Origin: UBA3839 sp902776985
GTDB taxonomy: Bacteria > Bacteroidota > Bacteroidia > Bacteroidales > Bacteroidaceae
Assembly: GCA_902776985.1 (NCBI GenBank)
Contig: CACYSD010000013.1
Span: 1 to 64,000 of the forward strand
DNA: 64,000 nt
Reading direction: 5' to 3'
Made by a program: the position numbers and the translations under genes. The first letter of the stretch is position 1. The number at the start of each line of letters is the position of its first letter. A model generated the notes under the pieces. The model saw nothing but the letters and a program-made list of their open reading frames with translations, did no database searches and had not been told where the DNA came from. Of this stretch, positions 34,635 to 42,788 are shown one piece after another.

Positions 34635-36080
34635 TTACTTCTGTTTTCTCTGTTTTCCAGCTGAACCCACGTATGAACGTACGCAACGGAATCCGACGAA
34701 TGAGCGACCTACATTCTGATATTCGTAAGAACGCCAAGCCGACTTTATGAAACTCTCCGGGTCTTTCCACGAACCGCCGCGAACACTCTTACGCTTCAGT
34801 GCATAAGGATCTTCCTTGGCTGCATTGTAGCGAAGCTCAGGGTTCATATCGCTCATGGAGAGAACGCCCGCTTCCGTGAATACGGTTGATGTCCACTCTG
34901 CCACATTTCCAGCCATGTCGTAGAGTCCATTGGAATTGGCACTATAGATACCCACCTTGCTTGTAATGAGGTTGCCGTCCTTGGTATAGTTACCACGATC
35001 GGGCTTGAAGTTAGCATAGAAGCAACCTTTCTCGCTCTTCACGTCGTCCTGCTCCCAAGGGAGTTCGTTGCCGTCACGTCCACGAGCAGCAAATTCCCAC
35101 TCCGCCTCGGTCGGGAGACGATAGCGCTGAATGTACTTGGCACTTGGACCAAGTCCGCGCATCAGGAATTCTGTACGCCAGTGGCAGAAAGCGTTTGCCT
35201 GTTCCCAGCTTACACCTACTACAGGATACTGGTTATAGTTGGAATTGCTGAAATACTGACGCATGTAGATTTCATTCTCAGCATTCTTGAAATCGTTCAC
35301 CCAGCAGGTGGTGTCAGGATATATATTTACTATATATGTGTTGACAAAGTCCCACATTGAAGACAACGGACGAGTGATAGTCTCGCGATGAATCAAACCT
35401 TCGTCGTCGATATAAGCTGTATCCTTGGATATCATCACCACATCCCTTGCATCAACCTTAACATCAGTATTGAGGTTGCGTTCCTCTGGATTGAGCCTGT
35501 ACTTGCGCTGTGCTGCCATAGCATAGTCAAAGGTCTCGTAGCGATAGATCATCTGGCTTGCATCGAGCATCTTTGTGCCATCGAAAGGATGGTAGGTATA
35601 GACACTCTCTATTGCGCGTTGCTGGTCTTCGTCCGGATTACGCCAAGGAATTGCCTTACGCCAGTTGAGGTAAGGAGTGATAGGGTCACCATTCTTGTCT
35701 TCCTCTATCTTGAACGATTCATCACCTCCGTAAGCAGGATCTGCAAGTCGTTCACGGATGATAGAGTCACGTACCCAATACACAAACTGACGATACATGG
35801 AGTTGGTCACTTCATGTTCGTCCATCCAGAATGCATCTACAGAGATATCACGCAGAGGCATCTGCTTTCCCCATAAGGAGTCTGTCTTTTCAGTTCCCAT
35901 TTTCAGTGAACCACTCTTCACAAGCACCATGCCGTAAGGAGCCGGCTCCTGAACTGTAGTTCCGCTCACGCCAGTCACTTCGCCTCCTGCTGCTCCTGAT
36001 CCAGAACGGTTAGTTCCGCCCATACACGAGACCATCAGCAATGTGGCTGCAAGTGTGGCAATTGATAAGAGTTTTTTCAT
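34635..36080 (-). CDS. gldK: T9SS lipoprotein GldK
   Basis: The 481-residue lipoprotein has lipobox MVS-C19 and a formylglycine-generating-enzyme-like (FGE-sulfatase) domain with GMVLVKSGSLKMG, WMDEHEVTNSMYRQFVYW, YRLPTEAEWEFAARG, YDMAGNVAEWTS and VRGGSWKDPES. GldK/PorK forms the outer-membrane ring of T9SS with GldN. Most members keep the fold but not FGE activity. It follows porP across a gap filled by an 8-bp array. Confidence 0.95.
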   Translation of the reverse strand: MKKLLSIATLAATLLMVSCMGGTNRSGSGAAGGEVTGVSGTTVQEPAPYGMVLVKSGSLKMGTEKTDSLWGKQMPLRDISVDAFWMDEHEVTNSMYRQFVYWVRDSIIRERLADPAYGGDESFKIEEDKNGDPITPYLNWRKAIPWRNPDEDQQRAIESVYTYHPFDGTKMLDASQMIYRYETFDYAMAAQRKYRLNPEERNLNTDVKVDARDVVMISKDTAYIDDEGLIHRETITRPLSSMWDFVNTYIVNIYPDTTCWVNDFKNAENEIYMRQYFSNSNYNQYPVVGVSWEQANAFCHWRTEFLMRGLGPSAKYIQRYRLPTEAEWEFAARGRDGNELPWEQDDVKSEKGCFYANFKPDRGNYTKDGNLITSKVGIYSANSNGLYDMAGNVAEWTSTVFTEAGVLSMSDMNPELRYNAAKEDPYALKRKSVRGGSWKDPESFIKSAWRSYEYQNVGRSFVGFRCVRSYVGSAGKQRKQK

Positions 36081-36086
36081 ATAATG

Positions 36087-36126
36087 AGTTTTTGAGTTCG
36101 TGAGTTCTTAAGTTTTTGAGTTCTTA
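36087..36126. repeat. 8-bp tandem array upstream of gldK, 5 copies
   Basis: Units start at 36087, 36095, 36103, 36111 and 36119. The array fills the gap between porP and gldK, overlaps the porP stop codon (36124-36126) and ends 6 nt before the gldK ATG. Confidence 0.9.
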
Positions 36127-37065
36127 AAGGAATCTTACACTTTTGTGGCGGTTACGACCTTTCTTGAAGAAGTCCAAGTCGGTCTGATAGCCGACAGTTA
36201 TTTCGTGCGAACCGTTGATTAGTCCCACGCCCGTAGTGTACATCTGATAGGAGTAGCCGAGACTGACTCCGTGGAAGTTACCGCCAACCATGAATGTTGC
36301 ACTGACATCGGGGCTGTAGCCCACACCCGCATAAAAGCTGCGGCCTTCATAGTCGTAGGCAAGACGGCACTGCACATCCTCGCGCCACGACTGCATGTCA
36401 GACATCACCATAAATGACGGCTGTAAAGAAAGAAACGTATTTTTTAACGATATATTGCATCCGCCCATCAAATAATACATTCTCTTGGTGGCATACTCAT
36501 TACGCTCACCCAGCTCAATTACAGGCTCTGCGAGGTGGTGCGAACTCAATCCCAGCCAGAGTTTCGGATGATAGTAGTAGAGTCCGGCAGCCAAATCCAG
36601 ATGCTGTCCGTTGACCTCGCTCGAAGGCAGAACTGGGTCGTTATCGGTTTCGAATTTCAGCCCGCTCGGATCAATCTTCTCCATCAGAATAGCACCCTGT
36701 ACACCTATAGCCAGACGTCCTTTCTTGCCAATACGCAGATTATAGGCATATTGCAAGGATATCTTCTGAGTACTGAACATACCGAATTTATCGCTGAGGA
36801 GACTAACACCGGCACCGTGGCGCGGGCTGAGGAAGAAAATCGGGAGGTCAGCACCCACATACATAGTGGCAGGCGCATTGTCATAGCCTACAAACTGCAT
36901 GCTGTAAGCCGCAGCGACATTAAGCTTGCCATCGGTGCCAGAAGCAGCCGGGTTATAGTACGACTTCAGCCGCGTGTAGTCAGTAAACTGCACGTCATTC
37001 TGCGCCACAGCCCCTATCGGAAGCAGTGACAGCAGCATCAGGAATATGCGTAAAACCGCTTTCAT
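36124..37065 (-). CDS. porP: PorP/SprF-type T9SS outer-membrane protein
   Basis: The 313-residue protein has a signal peptide (ending GAVAQ at about 22) and the PorP/SprF beta-barrel pattern, QFTDYTRLKSYYNPAASG at the start and repeated strands ending YQMYTTGVG and HEITVGYQTD. It binds the GldM/GldK part of the machinery or anchors secreted products. It is first in the T9SS operon. Its start lies 113 bp from the divergent exopolysaccharide operon. Confidence 0.92.
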   Translation of the reverse strand: MKAVLRIFLMLLSLLPIGAVAQNDVQFTDYTRLKSYYNPAASGTDGKLNVAAAYSMQFVGYDNAPATMYVGADLPIFFLSPRHGAGVSLLSDKFGMFSTQKISLQYAYNLRIGKKGRLAIGVQGAILMEKIDPSGLKFETDNDPVLPSSEVNGQHLDLAAGLYYYHPKLWLGLSSHHLAEPVIELGERNEYATKRMYYLMGGCNISLKNTFLSLQPSFMVMSDMQSWREDVQCRLAYDYEGRSFYAGVGYSPDVSATFMVGGNFHGVSLGYSYQMYTTGVGLINGSHEITVGYQTDLDFFKKGRNRHKSVRFL

Positions 37066-37127
37066 CTAGTGTAGAATAACGAAAATCTTTAATTATTATT
37101 GTATTTTCTTAAAAAACAGGCTTTTTA

Positions 37128-37159
37128 TTTGTTCCTTTAAAACAAAGTATATACCTTTG
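37128..37159 (+). promoter_or_regulatory. Promoter of the exopolysaccharide operon
   Basis: TTTG (37128-37131), a 20-bp spacer and TACCTTTG (37152-37159) match the consensus fully. The -7 region forms part of a near-palindrome (37143-37159) that gives an imperfect -7 element in the other direction towards porP. Confidence 0.8.
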
Positions 37160-37187
37160 CTTAATTATAGACCTAAATTTGTGTGAA

Positions 37188-38513
37188 GTGAGATTATTAT
37201 TAATACTATTACTGACGCTTACTTGCAACATATCTAAAGCGCAAGGTAAAGATGAGTCGGCTGCTCTTCTGAGCAGATTTGAATCGCGTTTTACAGCGAT
37301 GGACTCCCTCCTATTCTCATCAGATTCACATACCGCAACCTATTCTGACAGCATTGATATAGATTTTGTCACGACTGAACGTGTTGAAGCCATCGACCGA
37401 CTGGTTGATGCAGAGATTTCAGCCATGAAAGCACATACAGGAATTGATTTCAAAGGACAACTTTATGTACGTCCAGGGCACAATCTCAGCTACGACCCCG
37501 ACGATCCGCTTGTAGCATATAACGCAAAAGCACAGGCAGAAATCGAATGGAATATCTTCCAGAGTTCCATTTACAAGCGACAAGGGAAAATCCGCGAACT
37601 GCAGCTGAAAGGCGAGTTGAGCCAGCTTGAACGTGAACGAGACGCTATCGACATGACCCTCGTTCTTCAGAAGAATACAGCACGTCACACATATTACGGA
37701 CATCTGCTTGGGCTGCTGCGTCAGCATATAGCAAACACCTCACTTCTCCTGAATGCCCAGACATACCTGTTGTCAAACGGGAAGATATCGAGCGACGACC
37801 TTCTGAAACTAATCAACGAAAAGGCAGAACTCGAACGTCAGCTCACAGCAATAAGCGCAGACAGCGTGACCATCGAACTGCCATGTTCACCGTCAGCCAC
37901 AATCACCGCTATCGACGCCAAGGCCCTTCTTAATCATATCCACTCACAGCACTACACCATCCGTCAGATGGATCTGAAGATGGATTTGCTCGAGACACGT
38001 CGCCGCAACATCGATTATCTGCAGACGATGTCCATTGCACCATTTGTGCGATTCTCATACTACAACCGCGAGAATGTACACAACACCTACAATCTGGACG
38101 TTGGAGTATCGTTCAAGGTTCCACTTACAGCCGAGACATCAAAGCAGCGAAAAGCCCTTCAAGCCGAGCGAGAGCTGGTGGAATATCAGAAAGGAGTGCA
38201 GATAGACCAATTACAACGTGAAATCGAACTCATACTCCGTGAGCACGACGGACTGAACGAAAGCATAAAAGGAGAGTACGAACGCATGATACAGCTGAAG
38301 AATTACATCTCGATGCGTCGTAACAGCTATAAAAACGTTGCCGGCGAATACTCACGTATAGACCGCCTGGCAGAATACAATGCATACCTGCAATCATGGG
38401 AACGATTGATTAGCTATCAATATCAGCGCGACAACAAACTCATAGATTTGCAAAGCTATATTGTCGATATGCCAATCAACGATTTCCTCACTTTCACAAC
38501 AATAAGCAAATAA
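37188..38513 (+). CDS. TolC-like outer-membrane channel protein
   Basis: The protein of about 441 residues begins with a signal peptide (MRLLLILLLTLTCNISKAQ from GTG at 37188; a TTG at 37179 would add three residues). The body is two long helical hairpins with an internal repeat, as in TolC-family proteins (for example YNAKAQAEIEWNIFQSSIYK, then LQLKGELSQLERERDAIDM and a second half with LDVGVSFKVPL). It should form a trimeric outer-membrane duct. The length is near the TolC norm. It opens an operon with an HlyD-like adaptor, a zinc protein, a polysaccharide synthase and a sugar dehydrogenase, so its cargo is probably polysaccharide rather than drugs or proteins; this is inferred. Confidence 0.83.
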   Translation: MRLLLILLLTLTCNISKAQGKDESAALLSRFESRFTAMDSLLFSSDSHTATYSDSIDIDFVTTERVEAIDRLVDAEISAMKAHTGIDFKGQLYVRPGHNLSYDPDDPLVAYNAKAQAEIEWNIFQSSIYKRQGKIRELQLKGELSQLERERDAIDMTLVLQKNTARHTYYGHLLGLLRQHIANTSLLLNAQTYLLSNGKISSDDLLKLINEKAELERQLTAISADSVTIELPCSPSATITAIDAKALLNHIHSQHYTIRQMDLKMDLLETRRRNIDYLQTMSIAPFVRFSYYNRENVHNTYNLDVGVSFKVPLTAETSKQRKALQAERELVEYQKGVQIDQLQREIELILREHDGLNESIKGEYERMIQLKNYISMRRNSYKNVAGEYSRIDRLAEYNAYLQSWERLISYQYQRDNKLIDLQSYIVDMPINDFLTFTTISK

Positions 38514-38603
38514 TAATCACACACACAATAATCCGAATCATCGGAGGCACAAATAAAACACCTTAAAAAGAATACTAAAACCAAAAACAACAGAAAGGAA
38601 TTA

Positions 38604-39887
38604 ATGAGATCATTCAATTTCGACGCCACTAAGGATGAGAATCAAAACTTAGAGAAAATCATAACCGAGCGAAACCGAAAACTCGTTAAGCAACAGGTTA
38701 TATTCTCCGTTATTCTCTTCACCCTCATCGCCATTCTTGTGTGGTATTTTGGGCGAAAAGTGGTTTATGCCGAATTCGACGGTTACATTCAGACGGATTA
38801 CGTTAACTTCCGTGCACTCGACGATATATTCCTATTTGAACAGAGGTTTCAAGAAGGAGACATCGTCTTGCCTGGTGACACCCTGTACTCCTACATGTAC
38901 CTTGACAATGTGCTGGGACAGGAAAACATTAACTCCGAACCAACCGTAATCACCAGCGACCGCAATATTCGTCTACAGACGGGAGTTGCCTACCAGGATG
39001 CAAATGTGCTACGTGTACGTATCCGTGAGTTGCAGAAGCAAATTGCACAGGAGGACCACAATATCCAGTTCGGTCTGACTGACAACTCACACAAGATGGA
39101 CCTGCAACGCGAGCTTGCAGAGACGAAAGAAGAATTGAAAGCCGTTCTAAACAAAGTCGGGGTTTACAATTCCATAGGTCAAGAAACCAAGCACGCAGTA
39201 GATCGTTCTGGATATATCTACGGAATACGCGAAGGGCACAATGACGGAGACTTCTTCAAGTCCTTCCGCGAACGTTTTCCAAGTGCTGTTCGTTATTCTA
39301 TTGTTCGCGACACGTCTGTCGTCACCAAGATTTGGGCACCGGAACTTCATCCAGTCTTTAAGAAGGAACAGATCGTACAGCTGCAGACCCTCAACCTCAC
39401 ACATAGCAATATGCGTGTGATGGCATACGTTCCGACTGGAGACATGAAGAAAATCAACAACCACAGCAAGGCTGAGATTATTGTGAGCGACGACGTCTCA
39501 TTCACAGCCAGTGTCCAACTGCTCGGAGCACGTACAGAAGATCTGCCTGAAGAACTCCGCAACAGCCTTTCACACACTACAACGACCGTCATTGTTGTCT
39601 TCCGCCCAGACCCAGATCAGAAACTGCCCTTCTGGTCTGTCGTAGACCGTGTACCGGTAAAGATCCGCATCAAGAATTTCGACAACGGCAGCCACGGCGA
39701 TGAAACCGACTATTGGTACATCCACAACGGTGGTCTTACAGAAGAGACCAAGAAGGTAATAGAACAATACCGCCGCCGAAACATCCGGAGGGTATCAGAG
39801 CCTATTGACGAGATGATAGTTTCAGAAGAAGTGATTCCTTATATCGAAAAGTCACAGTCTAAGGGTAAAAAGGATAAGAAAGAATAA
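38604..39887 (+). CDS. HlyD-like membrane-fusion protein
   Basis: The 427-residue protein has one N-terminal membrane helix (about 31-51), a first lipoyl/barrel half (GYIQTDYVNFRALDD), a helical hairpin (about 130-190; LRVRIRELQKQIAQEDHNI) and a second barrel half with YIYGIREGHNDGD and IWAPELHPVF. This is the layout of HlyD/EmrA adaptors that link the inner membrane to a TolC channel. The C-terminus (385-427) is highly charged and lysine-rich. There is no ABC or MFS partner nearby. The next gene starts in its stop codon (TAATG), showing tight coupling. Confidence 0.82.
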   Translation: MRSFNFDATKDENQNLEKIITERNRKLVKQQVIFSVILFTLIAILVWYFGRKVVYAEFDGYIQTDYVNFRALDDIFLFEQRFQEGDIVLPGDTLYSYMYLDNVLGQENINSEPTVITSDRNIRLQTGVAYQDANVLRVRIRELQKQIAQEDHNIQFGLTDNSHKMDLQRELAETKEELKAVLNKVGVYNSIGQETKHAVDRSGYIYGIREGHNDGDFFKSFRERFPSAVRYSIVRDTSVVTKIWAPELHPVFKKEQIVQLQTLNLTHSNMRVMAYVPTGDMKKINNHSKAEIIVSDDVSFTASVQLLGARTEDLPEELRNSLSHTTTTVIVVFRPDPDQKLPFWSVVDRVPVKIRIKNFDNGSHGDETDYWYIHNGGLTEETKKVIEQYRRRNIRRVSEPIDEMIVSEEVIPYIEKSQSKGKKDKKE

Positions 39888-41308
39888 TGGAAAAGAAAGA
39901 AATATATAAAATAGTAACCAACGTCAACGGGCGCCGAATCCTTGTAGTTAACCAACTGCTTGACGTTGACCGCACTCCCGAACTGCATGACGCCGACTTC
40001 GATGCCATCTACATCAACATCGCCCACCGTTCCTATGAAGAGAACCGACTTATCGCCCGTTGGACTTCTCCGATGCGAGTGAACAAATGTTACTTAAAGC
40101 CGCGCTTCGGCACCAGTTCTCTCGAAGAGTTCATGCACTTCGCCGCATATCTTTTCGATGGATTTTGCGCTACACCTTTCGATGACAAATTCACCGATTA
40201 CATAGAGCAGATATACAACAACATCGAGAAATACGGCATCCACAGAGAAATCAGCAACGACCTTCAGACTACGACCAAGTTTCTTTCCAACATAGTCAAA
40301 TATGACATCTCGCGTGGACGTATCACATACACAAACTGCACCATACGCGGACTTTCCAGCGGTTACACCGCATCCTATCTCGTATGGTACGACAATCAGG
40401 AGACACTGCAGCACGATGAACGTATGAAGTTCAACTTAAAGATGGAAGAGCTCGGATTCGCGGAGAAATCAAAATTCATAGAGCACATCCATGTGTGTCC
40501 AACTTGCGGTCACAGCCACCTCCTGTTTATGGAATGTTGTCCACGATGCAACAGCAGCCATATACACGAGGAATCTATGATTCACCACTTCCGTTGTGCC
40601 AACGTGTCACCGGAATCAACATACGAATACGACGGAGAGTTACGATGTCCAAAGTGTAAGAAGGCATTGCGCCACATCGGTGTTGACTACGACCGACCAG
40701 CACGTGTGTTCACCTGCTACGAATGTGACAACACGTTCATTGCATCAACGATGAGAGTTGTATGCTCAAACTGCCGCAGCGAAACCTCACCGGAGAAACT
40801 TATTCCTGTAGATGTGTGGGAATACAAACTCACCCGCGCCGGTCTTCAGGCTTTCGCCACCGACAACGCACTGCTGCAGATTGAGTCAAAGGACATCTAC
40901 TCTGGCTACTCACAATTCAGTGAATTCACGAATATCATCCAGTCTTTCCCTGACATGCCTGGATATATCGGTTATGTTCTTGTCATCTTCCGCTATGAAT
41001 TCAATTACGATGGTGCCAGTGAAAACTACCGTCTCTTTGATGTCATGCGAGCTGTCATTTCAAAGATGGCGACAATCAAAATTACAAACCGAGGCGACAA
41101 CCTCTACCTCATGGTAGTGGCAGAAGCCGACGAGGCAAACGAAGAATACATCAGAGTCAAGCAACTCATTGACCAGATTCTTCTCGAATACAGGGTCAGC
41201 CACCCGGGCTTCTCTTCCAAGATGCTTAAAAGCTATATCTTCGAACATACTGACCGCGCAGACACGTTCATCAAGTCACTTACAGAAAAAATCATTGACG
41301 AAGAGTGA
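39887..41308 (+). CDS. TackOD1-like zinc-ribbon protein with possible degenerate GGDEF-like tail
   Basis: The 473-residue cytoplasmic protein has three parts. Residues 1-130 look alpha/beta. Residues about 135-300 carry eleven cysteines as zinc ribbons: C204/C207, C218/C221, C237, C254/C257, C277/C280 and C293/C296, with HHFRC and LRHIGVDYDRP between them. This order fits the TackOD1 (thaumarchaeal output domain 1) pattern. Residues about 320-460 resemble a GGDEF cyclase fold in length and strand order, but the signature is replaced by NRGDNLYLM, so no cyclase activity is expected. It is locked between the adaptor and the synthase by overlapping start/stop codons, suggesting it regulates the synthase. 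The family call is from memory of the pattern. Confidence 0.75.
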   Translation: MEKKEIYKIVTNVNGRRILVVNQLLDVDRTPELHDADFDAIYINIAHRSYEENRLIARWTSPMRVNKCYLKPRFGTSSLEEFMHFAAYLFDGFCATPFDDKFTDYIEQIYNNIEKYGIHREISNDLQTTTKFLSNIVKYDISRGRITYTNCTIRGLSSGYTASYLVWYDNQETLQHDERMKFNLKMEELGFAEKSKFIEHIHVCPTCGHSHLLFMECCPRCNSSHIHEESMIHHFRCANVSPESTYEYDGELRCPKCKKALRHIGVDYDRPARVFTCYECDNTFIASTMRVVCSNCRSETSPEKLIPVDVWEYKLTRAGLQAFATDNALLQIESKDIYSGYSQFSEFTNIIQSFPDMPGYIGYVLVIFRYEFNYDGASENYRLFDVMRAVISKMATIKITNRGDNLYLMVVAEADEANEEYIRVKQLIDQILLEYRVSHPGFSSKMLKSYIFEHTDRADTFIKSLTEKIIDEE

Positions 41309-42693
41309 TCCTCGATTTTCTCGACATATTCACATCTATTTACGACACTATAACCAATGCCGTAGAATGGTTTGTTCTGCGTGTCACTGAGATGTACAAT
41401 GACGTTGAGGTATGTTTTACACGCAATCTGAGTATCAAAGCCATACTACGTACATATTGGTTCCTCTTCTTCGTCGAATTTCCACGCTACTATCTGCTTG
41501 AGTTCATCATCGTCATCTGGTTTAAGCTCAACTACCGCAAACGACGCAGGGAAAAGACTGTAGCACGACAGCTGCTCTTTGCCGAGAATCCGCTCGTCAC
41601 GATTCTTGTTCCAGGAAAGAACGAAGGTAAACACATCTATAAACTCACCCAGAGTCTCAAGGACCAGACATACCAGAACTACGAAATCATAGTAGTAGAC
41701 GACGGTAGCGACGACGCCACACCACTTATCTGCAGCGATTTGGAGAAACATGGATTTATCGATCGCTATGTACGTCTTTTTGTACGTGGTGGAAAGGCGA
41801 GTGCAGCCAACGCTGGTCTGCACTTTGCCAAAGGTAAGTACATAATTCACCTTGACGCAGACTCCTCACTCGACCGCGACGCCATAGAGAAAATCCTCAC
41901 TCCGTTCTATCTTGACCCCAGCGTCAAGGCAGTCGGAGGCACAGTTAAGGTTCGCAACAGCAGAGACAGTATCTGTGCATCACTCCAGGCTCTTGAATAT
42001 CTTAAGACCATCATGGTAGGACGTATCGTAACAAGCGAGATGGGGATTTACCACATCATATCGGGTGCGTTTGGAGCATTTGAGACAGAAGCCCTGAGAA
42101 ATGTGGGAATGTGGGATATAGGTCCTGGACTTGACGGCGACATCACTCAGAAATTGCGAAAATCAGGTCACAAGGTGGTCTTTGAGAACGAAGCGGTATG
42201 CCTAACGAATGTTCCGACCAAATGGTATGCTCTGTTCAAACAGAGAAAACGTTGGTCGCGTTCTCTCGTACGCTTCCGCATACGCAAACACCGCGACATA
42301 CTTCTCCCTGGTCATAACTTCTCCTTGCTCAATTGGTTTTCCAATATGGAGAATATCCTTTACGACTGCATCTTCAATTACCTCTGGCTGATTTACATTA
42401 TTGGTCTTTGTTTCAGTTATACCGACAAATTGTTGGAGATATTCCTTGTAGGCTACCTGATTCGAGTCTTCTTTGCCATTATTGCATTCGGAGTTATCCT
42501 GATGATTACGGAACGTCCTCGCGAAGAGCTGCACATAGCCAAGTATCTGCCACTTTCCACATTCTACACAGGCTATTTCCTCCGTATTACTCGTCTCATT
42601 GGCCACACATCGGAGTTCTTCTTCTTCAGTTCATACAAAGACGCATGGAACCCACGCAAGACATCAATCATAGCGCAATTGGAACGACAATAA
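41305..42693 (+). CDS. Processive GT2 polysaccharide synthase
   Basis: The 462-residue membrane protein begins at a GTG overlapping the previous stop by 4 nt. It has N-terminal hydrophobic helices (about 45-75), a family 2 glycosyltransferase domain (about 95-320) and three to four C-terminal helices (about 350-440). The processive-synthase motifs are all present: DDGSDD (132-137), DAD (184-186), LDGD (276-279) and QRKRW (313-317), as in hyaluronan, cellulose and NodC-type synthases. It should polymerise a beta-linked sugar and move it across the inner membrane. The upstream adaptor and channel, and the downstream UDP-sugar dehydrogenase, suggest a uronic-acid or aminouronic-acid polymer exported directly. 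Confidence 0.9.
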   Translation: MILDFLDIFTSIYDTITNAVEWFVLRVTEMYNDVEVCFTRNLSIKAILRTYWFLFFVEFPRYYLLEFIIVIWFKLNYRKRRREKTVARQLLFAENPLVTILVPGKNEGKHIYKLTQSLKDQTYQNYEIIVVDDGSDDATPLICSDLEKHGFIDRYVRLFVRGGKASAANAGLHFAKGKYIIHLDADSSLDRDAIEKILTPFYLDPSVKAVGGTVKVRNSRDSICASLQALEYLKTIMVGRIVTSEMGIYHIISGAFGAFETEALRNVGMWDIGPGLDGDITQKLRKSGHKVVFENEAVCLTNVPTKWYALFKQRKRWSRSLVRFRIRKHRDILLPGHNFSLLNWFSNMENILYDCIFNYLWLIYIIGLCFSYTDKLLEIFLVGYLIRVFFAIIAFGVILMITERPREELHIAKYLPLSTFYTGYFLRITRLIGHTSEFFFFSSYKDAWNPRKTSIIAQLERQ

Positions 42694-42788
42694 AATATCT
42701 CCCAACTATATACGTTAATATAATAATACAAAAACAAACACTAATAAGACACTAATAAGACACTAATAAAACATTAAGACAAACAAAA

